DNA from: Pseudoruegeria sp. HB172150
GTDB taxonomy: Bacteria > Pseudomonadota > Alphaproteobacteria > Rhodobacterales > Rhodobacteraceae
Length of the DNA: 64,000 bases
Assembly (NCBI RefSeq): GCF_013184805.1
Contig: NZ_JAATNG010000001.1
Location: 248,001 to 312,000 of the forward strand
Reading direction: 5' to 3'
In this document: positions 19,770 to 27,462 of the stretch, piece by piece
Position numbering within the stretch: position 1 is the stretch's first letter
How the letters are laid out: every line of letters begins with the position of its first letter
Notes under the pieces: generated by a model
Seen by the model: the letters and a program-made list of their open reading frames with translations, nothing else
What the model was told of the DNA's origin: nothing
The model's database searches: none
Position numbers and translations under genes: made by a program

Positions 19770-19794
19770 GCTCCCCGGCCGTGGCCGGGGGAGC
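19770..19794 (-). terminator. GC-rich hairpin between precursor and exporter genes
   Basis: GCTCCCCGGCC (19770-19780), a 2-nt loop and GGCCGGGGGAGC (19783-19794) pair along 11 bp with a one-base bulge. It follows the precursor stop by 13 bp, has no U-run, and precedes the HlyD-like gene. It fits a partial terminator or mRNA stabiliser that would keep precursor transcripts in excess over exporter transcripts. Confidence 0.55.
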
Positions 19795-19807
19795 ACCAGG
19801 TCGCTTA

Positions 19808-19936
19808 CTACGACCAGCCACCGCCGCCGCCGCCGCTTTCCGATTGGCCGCGGCCACCGGAAACCATCAGCATTTCCTCCTTGGTCAGCTCGCGAATTGC
19901 GGGCTGTTCTGGGGTCTTCTTGGTGTCGTTGGTCAT
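19808..19936 (-). CDS. Double-glycine-leader peptide precursor (RiPP/bacteriocin-like)
   Basis: A 42-aa precursor. The leader (residues 1-28) has a charged N-terminus and the hallmark RELTKEEMLMVSGG, with Leu/Met at the positions C39 peptidases read and a GG at 27-28. Predicted cleavage after G28 releases the core RGQSESGGGGGGWS (14 aa): a Gly6 run, Ser at core positions 4, 6 and 14, Trp at 13 and no Cys or Thr. ATG 19936 has GGAG eight bases upstream; in-frame ATG 19960 lacks one. The gene is followed by a hairpin and the exporter genes, and preceded by a coupled 27-codon ORF. Confidence 0.8.
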   Translation of the reverse strand: MTNDTKKTPEQPAIRELTKEEMLMVSGGRGQSESGGGGGGWS

Positions 19937-20016
19937 GTCTGAGACTCCTCTGTTAGACATGTGAACCGACGTCGACGACCGTAGCCGCCACAACCGGTAG
20001 CGGGTAGACTGGTCAC
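19933..20016 (-). CDS. Tiny ORF coupled to the precursor gene
   Basis: GTG 20016 follows an ideal ribosome-binding site (AAAAGGAGAT, complement of 20021-20030) by four bases and opens a 27-codon frame. The product begins MTSLPATGCGGYGRRRRFTC and ends at a TGA (19935-19933) overlapping the precursor ATG (ATGA). It is Arg/Gly-rich with two Cys. It could be a regulatory upstream ORF, a coupling device or a second, leaderless peptide. An ATG two bases upstream is followed directly by a stop, so only the GTG can use this ribosome-binding site productively. Confidence 0.45.
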   Translation of the reverse strand: MTSLPATGCGGYGRRRRFTCLTEESQT

Positions 20017-20048
20017 ATTGATCTCCTTTTTCAACTTAAATTTCCCGC

Positions 20049-20077
20049 ATTAGAAGAAATTTTTATTTCGCACTCAA
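20049..20077 (-). promoter_or_regulatory. Putative sigma-70-type promoter of the precursor/exporter operon
   Basis: On the minus strand, a TTGAGT -35 element (complement of 20072-20077) and a TCTAAT -10 element (complement of 20049-20054) are separated by exactly 17 bp. A transcript would start near 20042 and reach the strong ribosome-binding site at 20030-20021. The region is AT-rich relative to its surroundings. No equally good promoter was seen for the plus-strand operon starting at 20226. Confidence 0.5.
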
Positions 20078-20225
20078 CTTCACTTGCGAAAGCTGGATTT
20101 GATGATAGGTATTACGTCCAGCACGTAACTGCTGTGCCGAAATTACGGGAAGTTCTGCGCCATGTGCATTTACTTTGGTGATCTTAGGTCGTGCCTCTGT
20201 TTCGCGCAAAAGAGGTTGTGAAGCA

Positions 20226-21191
20226 GTGAGTGACGCACGACCGATACAATACGATTCCTCGGAAACGGGTGCGCAACGCGACCGGCTTGTGGAGTTTACC
20301 GGGCGCGAGTGGATCGCAGATCATGAGACCGATTGGGAACTGCCCGATGCGCGCCCTGTCATTACCCGCCAGAGCCGCGTTTTCACGATCGGAAGCTGTT
20401 TCGCCCGCCGCGTTGCCACGTACCTTTCGGCGCGGGGGGTGGAATGCGAATTTAGCGATGCTCTTGGCCTTCACTACAACCCTGGGACGATTCTGCGCGA
20501 GGTGCTGCTTTCCTCTGGAGAACGGTTCGACGGCCATCTTTGGACGGTCGAGCGTCGCGGCCAGCGGCGCTACGTGGATCCCTACCGCAACAAGGTCTGG
20601 TCGCCGGACGTGACCGCGATCCGGGCAATGCAGGCAGAGATCGAGGCACGCAACCGAGCGCGCTTTGCCCGTGCCAACGTTTTTATCGTGACCCTTGGGC
20701 TGGCAGAGATTTGCGAAGAGCTGGTCGGAACGGACTGGTCAATCATCAACCGCGTGCCCGTACGTGATCTGGTGGGACCGCACCAGTTTCAGGGCCGTGT
20801 GCTGCCCACATTGGAGGTGATCGCGCTGATAAGTGGAATCATCGCCACGATTCGCGCGTCCAAACCAACTGGGACGCCAATCCTCTTTACGGTCTCGCCC
20901 GTGCCACTAAAGACGAGCTTGCGACCCTATGATGCTCGCGTGTCAAACGCGCTGTCAAAGGCGCGGCTGCTCAGCGGATTGCACGAATGCCTCGAGGGGC
21001 TGGGCGATGCGCACTGCCACTATTTCCCGAGTTATGAGTATTTTAATGGTCCCAATCGACCTGAGATGTTTCACCCCGATTGCAGGCATGTCCGCGATTG
21101 GGCTGTTGACGGCGTGATGCGCCACTTCATGGCGGCCTACTGTGCCCCCGACCTGTCCGCCACTCCGGCGAGTGCAACAACTTTTTTTTGA
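20226..21191 (+). CDS. GSCFA-domain protein
   Basis: A 321-aa protein with the family-naming motif in RVFTIGSCFARRVATYL (about residues 45-61), where the Ser would be the nucleophile position of SGNH-hydrolase-like folds. A C-terminal ENGxxRPEMFHPDxxH-like stretch (NGPNRPEMFHPDCRHV) supplies the family's Asp/His. GSCFA proteins are poorly characterised; hydrolase or acyltransferase activity is inferred from fold. I chose GTG 20226 (AAGAGG upstream); the frame is open from TTG 20175. It is the first gene of the divergent modification-like operon. Confidence 0.75.
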   Translation: MSDARPIQYDSSETGAQRDRLVEFTGREWIADHETDWELPDARPVITRQSRVFTIGSCFARRVATYLSARGVECEFSDALGLHYNPGTILREVLLSSGERFDGHLWTVERRGQRRYVDPYRNKVWSPDVTAIRAMQAEIEARNRARFARANVFIVTLGLAEICEELVGTDWSIINRVPVRDLVGPHQFQGRVLPTLEVIALISGIIATIRASKPTGTPILFTVSPVPLKTSLRPYDARVSNALSKARLLSGLHECLEGLGDAHCHYFPSYEYFNGPNRPEMFHPDCRHVRDWAVDGVMRHFMAAYCAPDLSATPASATTFF

Positions 21192-21205
21192 TGCAGGAGC
21201 ACGAC

Positions 21206-23917
21206 ATGCAACCTTCCATTGGCGATGCAGAGTGGTTTTCCCTGCGCGGCAACGTAGATCCCCGCATGGTGATGCCGATACTGAGCACCGTCGCGGCCTC
21301 GCTTGACCTCGACCTGCGGCAAACTGGGCCGGCGCGGGCGGAACTTCATTTGGATATGGAAACGCCATTAGCTCTGGCCTGGCGCGAGACGCCCCTGCCC
21401 GCACGAATGATGCAGCGCCATCTTGCAAAGGAGGTGCGCTACTGCGAAATCATCGTGTCGGGCCAGCGCGAGGCGCTGGACAGGCGTGCGGAACAATTTG
21501 TCTCTCAACTATCACGCCAGCTCGAATGCTATAGCGCCGACGAGTTGAACGAGATCCTTCGTTCGCTACCTCTTTTACGTCAGTTCGCTGCGGGCCTCCG
21601 TGGCGCGTTCGAAGGATGGTCGATCATTTTTCGCGACCATTTCCTCGAGGACACGCTCGGACTGGCGCTGACACTGCTGCGCTGTGACCTGCCGCCGGAT
21701 CAGCTTTTGGTGCTGGCCAAGGGGGATCGCACACAGAACCGGCACCGCGTGCAGGCCACCATCGAACGGCAGGGAGTCGAGACCGGCGTACTGGACAATT
21801 CCGTGATTGACGGCACCGGCGGCGACCCGGCGCTGCTGGCGCAGGCCGAGGCCCGGATTGAAACGTTCATTAGTCGGGCGCGTGCCAAGGGCCGCCGTGT
21901 AATGGTAATCGACGATGGCGGGCTGATCGCGTGGTTCGCCAGGCGCGGGGATGCCGGGCTGCACATCGATGCAGCGGTGGAGCTGACGGTGGCGGGGCTC
22001 AAGCGAATCGCTGCGCTCGGACAGCTCGACCTGCCGGTTTTCAACATGGCGCAATCCAATCTAAAGCATCAACTGGGCTATCATGAGATTGCTGATGCCT
22101 GCATGAAGCGCATTCGCGAGATGCTGCCCGGTTACAAGCTGCGTGGGCGCGCAGTGCTTCTGCTGGGCTACGGGGTACTGGGTGAGAGGCTGGCACAGCG
22201 TCTGCGCGATGCCGGTGCGCATGTAAGCATTGTCGATCCCGACATACTGCGCTTGATCATTGCGGCCGAAGCTGGCTACAGCACCTATCGCAATGCCAGG
22301 ACCGCGCTGCTCGATCGCGAGACTTTTCTGATCTGCGGTGCATCCGGGGAAATGGCGCTGAGCGACGCGGATCTCGATGTGCTGCCCGATGGAGTGTTCC
22401 TAGCGCCTTTTGCGACGCGTGATTTCAGTGTCCTACGCCAGGAGACCTACATGCGCAGCGCGCGCGAGCTGCCCTTCACTGGTCTGCGCTTCCAACTTGA
22501 CGAGACGCGCAAGGTCACACTGCTGGGTGATGGTCGCTCGCTTAACCTTTTCGAAGGGTTCAGCATTCCCAACGAATGCTACGACATCTTCAAGGCGGGC
22601 GCCTTGCTGGCAACGGCGGAGCTTTGCCGCAGTTTTGAGGCCATCGGACCGGGCGTGCACACCGTGCCGGTTAATGACGTCATCACACGCTCGGGACTGT
22701 TCGAGGCATACTACGACCGATATCTGTCGCGGCCTGGCAACACAGAGCCCGAAGCGCGAACCCAGGACGCATTCGTCCCGGCACTGCATGGCGCGAATGT
22801 GGCCGTGGTGGGCTATGGCGTCGCGGGACGGCTGCATGCTCGCATCCTTAAAGAATACGGTGCCAACGTCTGTATCGTCGATCCCCGGTTCCAGAACCTG
22901 CCCGACACCTACCAGGTCGACAATATCCCCGAATTGATGGCTAGCCTTGGAGATATGGTTAGGATCTGGACGGTCAGCTGCCCGACCCACGAGCATCTCA
23001 ATGCGGTGAGCCAAATCCTTCAGGTGGCCCCGGGAGCGCGTATCTTGCTAGAGAAACCCGCCTGTCAGGCCAATGAGATCGGACTGTTCCAGAACTTGCT
23101 CGCATCACATCCGCAGGCACGCATTGTCATTGTCGATCAGTATCGCCATTCCAGCGTGATTGACCGGTTCTGCGAGATCGCCGCCGCACAGTTTGGCGAG
23201 GCTGGGGCCGATCAGATCGAAATCCGCTTTCACAAGGACCGTGGCGACGAGATAGAGACTGGGCGCTTTGTGGATCATTCCTATGGTGTGCTGGGATATG
23301 AATGGCTGCACATGCTGACGATTCTTGAACGAGTTCTGAGCGCGGATTTCGACAGCTACTGTGCGCAGGGGCTGGCACGGTCGGAATTCTCGGTGAAGCA
23401 GCATCCGAGGCTCATCAATTCTGCTGTACACGAAACAACCCTGTTGCAGCGCGGTGCAAAGGACATGCGGATCTCGCTCAGCTCCGACATACTGCGCGCC
23501 TCCGAGACCACACGCCTTGGGCCGCCACCGGGTGCTGCCGATGCAAGCGAGCCCTGGCGCAAGGGATTGCGTAGCGCCGATACGCGCGAGCGAGTCTGCA
23601 TGCTGCGGCGCGGCACGGTTTCAGCCACGCTCTATCTCGATCCAGTCACGACGCAGGACGGCTGGCAATTGCCACGCAACCATCACCGCATCGTCGTGAC
23701 TCGCGACGGTGCGATGATCTGCGACGATGTCTTTGCGGATTCACCGATGCACAACGCACTCAAGATCGCGATCAACAGGCTGGCAGGAACTGACGCTATG
23801 TCGCCGCTCGATATTCGATCGCTGCAACGGATCTCCGAGATAGCAGCAAAGCTGCGTGCTGGAGCGGCTACTGATCTACCTGAGCCGGGCCACGTGGCGC
23901 GCTGGAGCGCGGAATAG
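21206..23917 (+). CDS. Fusion of an S-adenosylhomocysteinase-like domain and a Gfo/Idh/MocA oxidoreductase
   Basis: A 903-aa two-part NAD(P)-binding protein. The N-terminal half (about residues 1-510) resembles SAH hydrolase: it has RRVMVIDDGGLIAWF, then MAQSNLKHQLGYHEIADACM, then a Rossmann motif VLLLGYGVLGERLA near 315. The C-terminal half (about 525-900) has a second Rossmann motif VAVVGYGVAGRLHA (near 531) and the Gfo/Idh/MocA signature LLEKPAC (near 615). The usual substrate Lys/His of either half cannot be verified by eye. I chose ATG 21206 because GGAG precedes it by seven bases; TTG 21188 and ATG 21191 are upstream in frame. Its size and domain pairing are unusual. Confidence 0.72.
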   Translation: MQPSIGDAEWFSLRGNVDPRMVMPILSTVAASLDLDLRQTGPARAELHLDMETPLALAWRETPLPARMMQRHLAKEVRYCEIIVSGQREALDRRAEQFVSQLSRQLECYSADELNEILRSLPLLRQFAAGLRGAFEGWSIIFRDHFLEDTLGLALTLLRCDLPPDQLLVLAKGDRTQNRHRVQATIERQGVETGVLDNSVIDGTGGDPALLAQAEARIETFISRARAKGRRVMVIDDGGLIAWFARRGDAGLHIDAAVELTVAGLKRIAALGQLDLPVFNMAQSNLKHQLGYHEIADACMKRIREMLPGYKLRGRAVLLLGYGVLGERLAQRLRDAGAHVSIVDPDILRLIIAAEAGYSTYRNARTALLDRETFLICGASGEMALSDADLDVLPDGVFLAPFATRDFSVLRQETYMRSARELPFTGLRFQLDETRKVTLLGDGRSLNLFEGFSIPNECYDIFKAGALLATAELCRSFEAIGPGVHTVPVNDVITRSGLFEAYYDRYLSRPGNTEPEARTQDAFVPALHGANVAVVGYGVAGRLHARILKEYGANVCIVDPRFQNLPDTYQVDNIPELMASLGDMVRIWTVSCPTHEHLNAVSQILQVAPGARILLEKPACQANEIGLFQNLLASHPQARIVIVDQYRHSSVIDRFCEIAAAQFGEAGADQIEIRFHKDRGDEIETGRFVDHSYGVLGYEWLHMLTILERVLSADFDSYCAQGLARSEFSVKQHPRLINSAVHETTLLQRGAKDMRISLSSDILRASETTRLGPPPGAADASEPWRKGLRSADTRERVCMLRRGTVSATLYLDPVTTQDGWQLPRNHHRIVVTRDGAMICDDVFADSPMHNALKIAINRLAGTDAMSPLDIRSLQRISEIAAKLRAGAATDLPEPGHVARWSAE

Positions 23918-25051
23918 ATGTCCGTGATGTCACCTGCCGCATCAGTAGCGCCAGCGTCCCGCCGCGCGGGGCGGGGGGCCAACAACTCTGGACGCTCCAC
24001 ATGGCTGGTCGGGCTCGAGGGTGTGCAGGCGCCGGCTATCCGGATCGAAAGCGGTACCCGTCCGCTTGACACTGCAGCCCTTGATCTGCCGCCCCCATTC
24101 ACACGGCTTGCACAGGATACCGCAGTGGAGTGGGTTATTGAAAGCAACCTCGGCCCACTCGACACGCAATGGCCCGACGCGCACCGGTCGCTGGGCGTGT
24201 TCCGGCCTGGCGCGTCGGAACCGTTCTGTTGGACGTTCGAAAAACTAAGCGCAGAAGAGTGCGTGGTCTGGCTCGATGACGAGAGGGCGAGGGCGCGCGC
24301 TTTCATGCATGTGGACATGCATCGCCGTCAAATCCTATTGTGTGAGGACACGCCGGGCAGCCGCTGGCTGAGTAGGATGGTACGCAATATCCATGCCGCC
24401 TATCTGGTGCATACGGGCTGGCAGCCGTTACATGCCTGTGCCTTTCCGGCGGGCGCTCGGATAGTTGTCGGCATCGGGCAACGTGGCGCGGGAAAGTCGA
24501 CGCTGTCCTACCTTGCCGCGCAGCGTGCAGGCGGATTCTTTGCGGATGACATGGTGCTGATTCGTCCGGCGCCCGACGGCGATAGTGAGGTTGTCGGCTG
24601 GCCTGGCCGTCTTGCCGTGCGGCGCAAGGTTTTGGAACAAACCCTTGGTGAGGCTCGCACGGCGGCCATTGAGCCACGGCTTAGGCGTGGGCTGGCGCTA
24701 AGCCATGGCCATCTGCGTGGCGACCGGTTCGCCTTTGATCATGACGAAATCGCACCACTTCTGGGGATTGACTATGTGCCAATGTGCAAAGCGCCACTGC
24801 GCATCGCGAGGCTTTCGGCACATGCAGGCATGCCGGTTATGTCGCCCTGGGCAAAAAGCGGTCTATGTGCAGAAGATCTGTCGCACGGGCGCGACCGACG
24901 CCATTTCACCGACTTGGTCGGGTTTTACCGCGGTAGGCCGTGCGAAGCCCCAGCTCCGGCCATCGAGATTCACGCCGAGGTAAGCCAGATGCAGATGCCT
25001 TTCGAAATGACGGAGCATTTCGATACCCTTTGGCAACACCTTGTTCGATAG
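23918..25051 (+). CDS. HPr kinase-like protein (HprK-related), copy 1
   Basis: A 377-aa protein. The C-terminal region has a P-loop, GIGQRGAGKSTLSYLAA (GQRGAGKS near residue 186), followed by GGFFADDMVLIRP, the acidic strand typical of HPr-kinase C-terminal domains. The N-terminal 180 residues are unassigned. Homologues of HPr kinase act as peptide Ser kinases in some lasso-peptide clusters, so phosphorylation of a Ser in the core peptide is a reasonable hypothesis. The ATG abuts the previous stop (TAGATG), and its end overlaps the HAD gene by 11 nt. Confidence 0.72.
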   Translation: MSVMSPAASVAPASRRAGRGANNSGRSTWLVGLEGVQAPAIRIESGTRPLDTAALDLPPPFTRLAQDTAVEWVIESNLGPLDTQWPDAHRSLGVFRPGASEPFCWTFEKLSAEECVVWLDDERARARAFMHVDMHRRQILLCEDTPGSRWLSRMVRNIHAAYLVHTGWQPLHACAFPAGARIVVGIGQRGAGKSTLSYLAAQRAGGFFADDMVLIRPAPDGDSEVVGWPGRLAVRRKVLEQTLGEARTAAIEPRLRRGLALSHGHLRGDRFAFDHDEIAPLLGIDYVPMCKAPLRIARLSAHAGMPVMSPWAKSGLCAEDLSHGRDRRHFTDLVGFYRGRPCEAPAPAIEIHAEVSQMQMPFEMTEHFDTLWQHLVR

Positions 25052-25748
25052 GCCCGCGATCTTGGATGTGCGTAGCATCGCCTTCGACTTTGGAGGCACT
25101 CTGGTCCGCCCAACGCCTGCGCCACAGCCCGAGCTGATCACTGAAATCTGCAGGCGTGAGATGCACGGGAAACTGCCGGCAGGTTTTGGTGCGAAGCTGG
25201 GACGTGGCATGGCCCAGGCCAAAGATGCCTATCGCGACCGGCGCAGCGATACGCCTTTGGCGCGAGTAATCGCAGAGGCGGCAGGTCGGGGCTGCATGAC
25301 TGAGGCTCAGATTGCAACCTGCCTCGCGCGAGCCTGGCGGATGCAGCAGTCGGAGTGCCTGTTGCCCGGTGCGGCCCAGGCCCTGCGTGCACTGCACGCA
25401 GCAGGCTACCGGCTGGTTCTGGCTAGCAACACGCGGCGGAGCGAAAGCGCACGGCGTCAGGCGCTCGACAGGTTGGAAGTTGAGTCGTTCTTTTCTGGTA
25501 TCGTCGTCTCCTCCGCGATCGGCTGTGCCAAGCCGGAGCCCGCGTTTTTCAAGGCGGTCCGAGAGGCTACGCGTGGAGCGCCTACGCTCTTTGTGGGGGA
25601 CTCCTTTCGGCGTGATGTGCTGGGCGCGGCGCGCGCAGGATTGGCCGCGATCTGGGTTGCACCGACACCGCAACCAAGGCTGCGCCACAGCTTCGGCATT
25701 ACCGATGCGGTTGGCCGCCTGCCCGCACTGCTGGGAGTTGAATCGTGA
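25041..25748 (+). CDS. HAD-superfamily hydrolase
   Basis: A 235-aa HAD phosphatase-like enzyme. Motif I is IAFDFGGTL (D16; the second Asp of DxD is replaced by Gly, as in several HAD subfamilies), motif II is LVLASNTRR, motif III uses the Lys of CAKPEPAFF, and motif IV is FVGDSFRRDVLGA. It is probably a small-molecule phosphatase; the Gly at the acid/base position may reduce or change activity. The start is uncertain: TTG 25041 overlaps the previous gene by 11 nt, with TTG 25062 and GTG 25068 as alternatives. The stop overlaps the next GTG (GTGA). Confidence 0.8.
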   Translation: MFDRPAILDVRSIAFDFGGTLVRPTPAPQPELITEICRREMHGKLPAGFGAKLGRGMAQAKDAYRDRRSDTPLARVIAEAAGRGCMTEAQIATCLARAWRMQQSECLLPGAAQALRALHAAGYRLVLASNTRRSESARRQALDRLEVESFFSGIVVSSAIGCAKPEPAFFKAVREATRGAPTLFVGDSFRRDVLGAARAGLAAIWVAPTPQPRLRHSFGITDAVGRLPALLGVES

Positions 25749-26638
25749 TAACGCAGGGTGACAGTCAGGGCCGCGTGGTTGTTGAAAACGGCGAGGTTAC
25801 GGTGCTCGACCTGCCAAATGGGCCGACGACCTGCCGCGCGATTGCCAGCATCATCAGCCCGGGGACCGAGCGGCGCTCTCTGGAGACCGTGCGCGACACC
25901 GGCCCGCACGCCCCGGGCTACATGACGCTCGTGCGTTGTCCCGACGGACGCGTCAGCCTTGACCCCGTGCCCCATGGCGCAACCTTTCTGACCAACCGAC
26001 CCCGAAGACTGAGCGTGCCGGAAGGTGTGCGTCTGCCCCAGATTGCCGCCGCGCGTTTTCAGCTGATGGCGGCGGTCACGCTGCAGCAGGTGGGGTTCGA
26101 TGCTGGTCGTGAGGCCGGGGATGGCCATGCCACCGTGCTCGGGTCTGGCCCGGTCGCTGTGGGCTGTGTCTTTGAATTGATGCGGCGTGGGCTACGCCGG
26201 GTTACCGTAGTGACAGCACGGGCCGATAGCGTGCTGTGCGATCTCGGGGCGGTCGAGCTTGTGGCGCCGGGCGATATAACCCCGGCCCCGTGCGTGATCG
26301 ATTGCACAGGCGCCCCCGACCGCGCGATGGAGGCTACGGCGAAGGGCGGTTGGCTTGGGTTGCTGGGCACACCGGCCAACGATTACTGCGTGAGCGCGCT
26401 GGAGTTGCACCGACGCGGGCTGCGTGTCTTTGGACTACACGAACTCGGCCCGGCGCCATCGGACTATAGGGCAATGTTTGACACGGTTTTGGCGTGGCAC
26501 CTCGTGCAGGGATGGCACGATCTGCTGGAGGCATGGTGCTGCGTCCTGCCCGGCAAAGAGGCCCCCACGCATTACCGTGCGATCCTAGCGCGGGAGAATT
26601 TGCCCCCCTTCCTATGCCTTGAGTGGAACGAGGCATGA
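25745..26638 (+). CDS. Medium-chain dehydrogenase/reductase-like protein
   Basis: A 297-aa protein of MDR (zinc-type alcohol dehydrogenase-like) architecture. An N-terminal catalytic-type domain contains IISPGTERRSLE, common in MDR proteins acting on sugars. A Rossmann domain follows with VLGSGPVAVGCVFEL (near residue 130) and CVIDCTGAPDRAME. At about 300 aa it is shorter than usual MDRs (about 340), and obvious catalytic-zinc Cys/His ligands are not evident. It starts at GTG 25745 (GTGA overlap) and ends in an ATGA overlap with the next gene. Confidence 0.68.
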   Translation: MITQGDSQGRVVVENGEVTVLDLPNGPTTCRAIASIISPGTERRSLETVRDTGPHAPGYMTLVRCPDGRVSLDPVPHGATFLTNRPRRLSVPEGVRLPQIAAARFQLMAAVTLQQVGFDAGREAGDGHATVLGSGPVAVGCVFELMRRGLRRVTVVTARADSVLCDLGAVELVAPGDITPAPCVIDCTGAPDRAMEATAKGGWLGLLGTPANDYCVSALELHRRGLRVFGLHELGPAPSDYRAMFDTVLAWHLVQGWHDLLEAWCCVLPGKEAPTHYRAILARENLPPFLCLEWNEA

Positions 26639-27450
26639 AACATCCGCCCCTCCCCACAGCATCGCTGCAGGAGCTAGGTTTCTACAGCATCGGGCTTTGG
26701 CCGGTCACGGCCCGCGCGCTCGAGCGGTTTCTGCTTGCTAATGCGGTGCCCTCACTGGACCTGCGGGCTGGCAGGCGTGGCTTTGCCTTGCTCGAACGTC
26801 CGGTCACAGAGAGTCGCGCGCTGCTGCGCCGTCTCCACGCTGTGGCGCCACTGCGGATGATTGCGAGCGATGTCGATCTGGGAGATGTTGTTGCTGACAG
26901 ATGTCATGAGCGTGCGTGGGATAGCATCACTGCGCTCGACGCATTGATCTGTGACGTGCCGGACTGTTTGATCAGGCTGTTGGGACGTTATGTGCCACGG
27001 CCTGAAGAGTTTGTTGGATTGCGGGAACTGACCGCGCTCTGGCCTGCACACACGCTGTTGTTGGAGCTTCATGACCCGACTTGGTTTCATCCTGCGATAG
27101 CCGCGCCTTGGACCCTTTGCGCAGACTGGCCGAGCTTGCGGCTTTTGGCCGACAGCGATCAGATCGCGCAGGCGATTTCGTGCCATGGCTCCGTTCCCGT
27201 TGCTGCCAGCCTTGCTGCGATGCGCGATCACGTGGGCATGGTTCATCTTTGCGACACAGGTGACGGGCTCGACCGGGACGCCACCGACATGATTGCGCAA
27301 ACGCTTTTCGGTCGAAACGGCCACAACACAGCTGTTCCGGTAGGTTTCGAATTCACTGGGCCCGACCGCTCGGCCGCATGCGTCGCCCAAGCCTATGCGA
27401 GGGCGTGCGCGCATTGGCAGAGCAGCCTTGGGGCATTACAGCTTGCCTAA
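26635..27450 (+). CDS. Unassigned protein of the operon (possible TIM-barrel epimerase-like)
   Basis: A 271-aa soluble protein without a clear family motif. Repeating strand-helix spacing, and segments such as HTLLLELHDPTWFHP and HVGMVHLCDTGDGLDRD near barrel-strand ends, would fit a degenerate xylose-isomerase-type TIM barrel; this is a guess from pattern. ATG 26635 overlaps the previous stop by 4 nt. It lies between dehydrogenase and kinase genes, so a small-molecule (sugar or cyclitol) step is more likely than a structural role. Confidence 0.5.
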   Translation: MKHPPLPTASLQELGFYSIGLWPVTARALERFLLANAVPSLDLRAGRRGFALLERPVTESRALLRRLHAVAPLRMIASDVDLGDVVADRCHERAWDSITALDALICDVPDCLIRLLGRYVPRPEEFVGLRELTALWPAHTLLLELHDPTWFHPAIAAPWTLCADWPSLRLLADSDQIAQAISCHGSVPVAASLAAMRDHVGMVHLCDTGDGLDRDATDMIAQTLFGRNGHNTAVPVGFEFTGPDRSAACVAQAYARACAHWQSSLGALQLA

Positions 27451-27462
27451 ACTGATAGCCCG

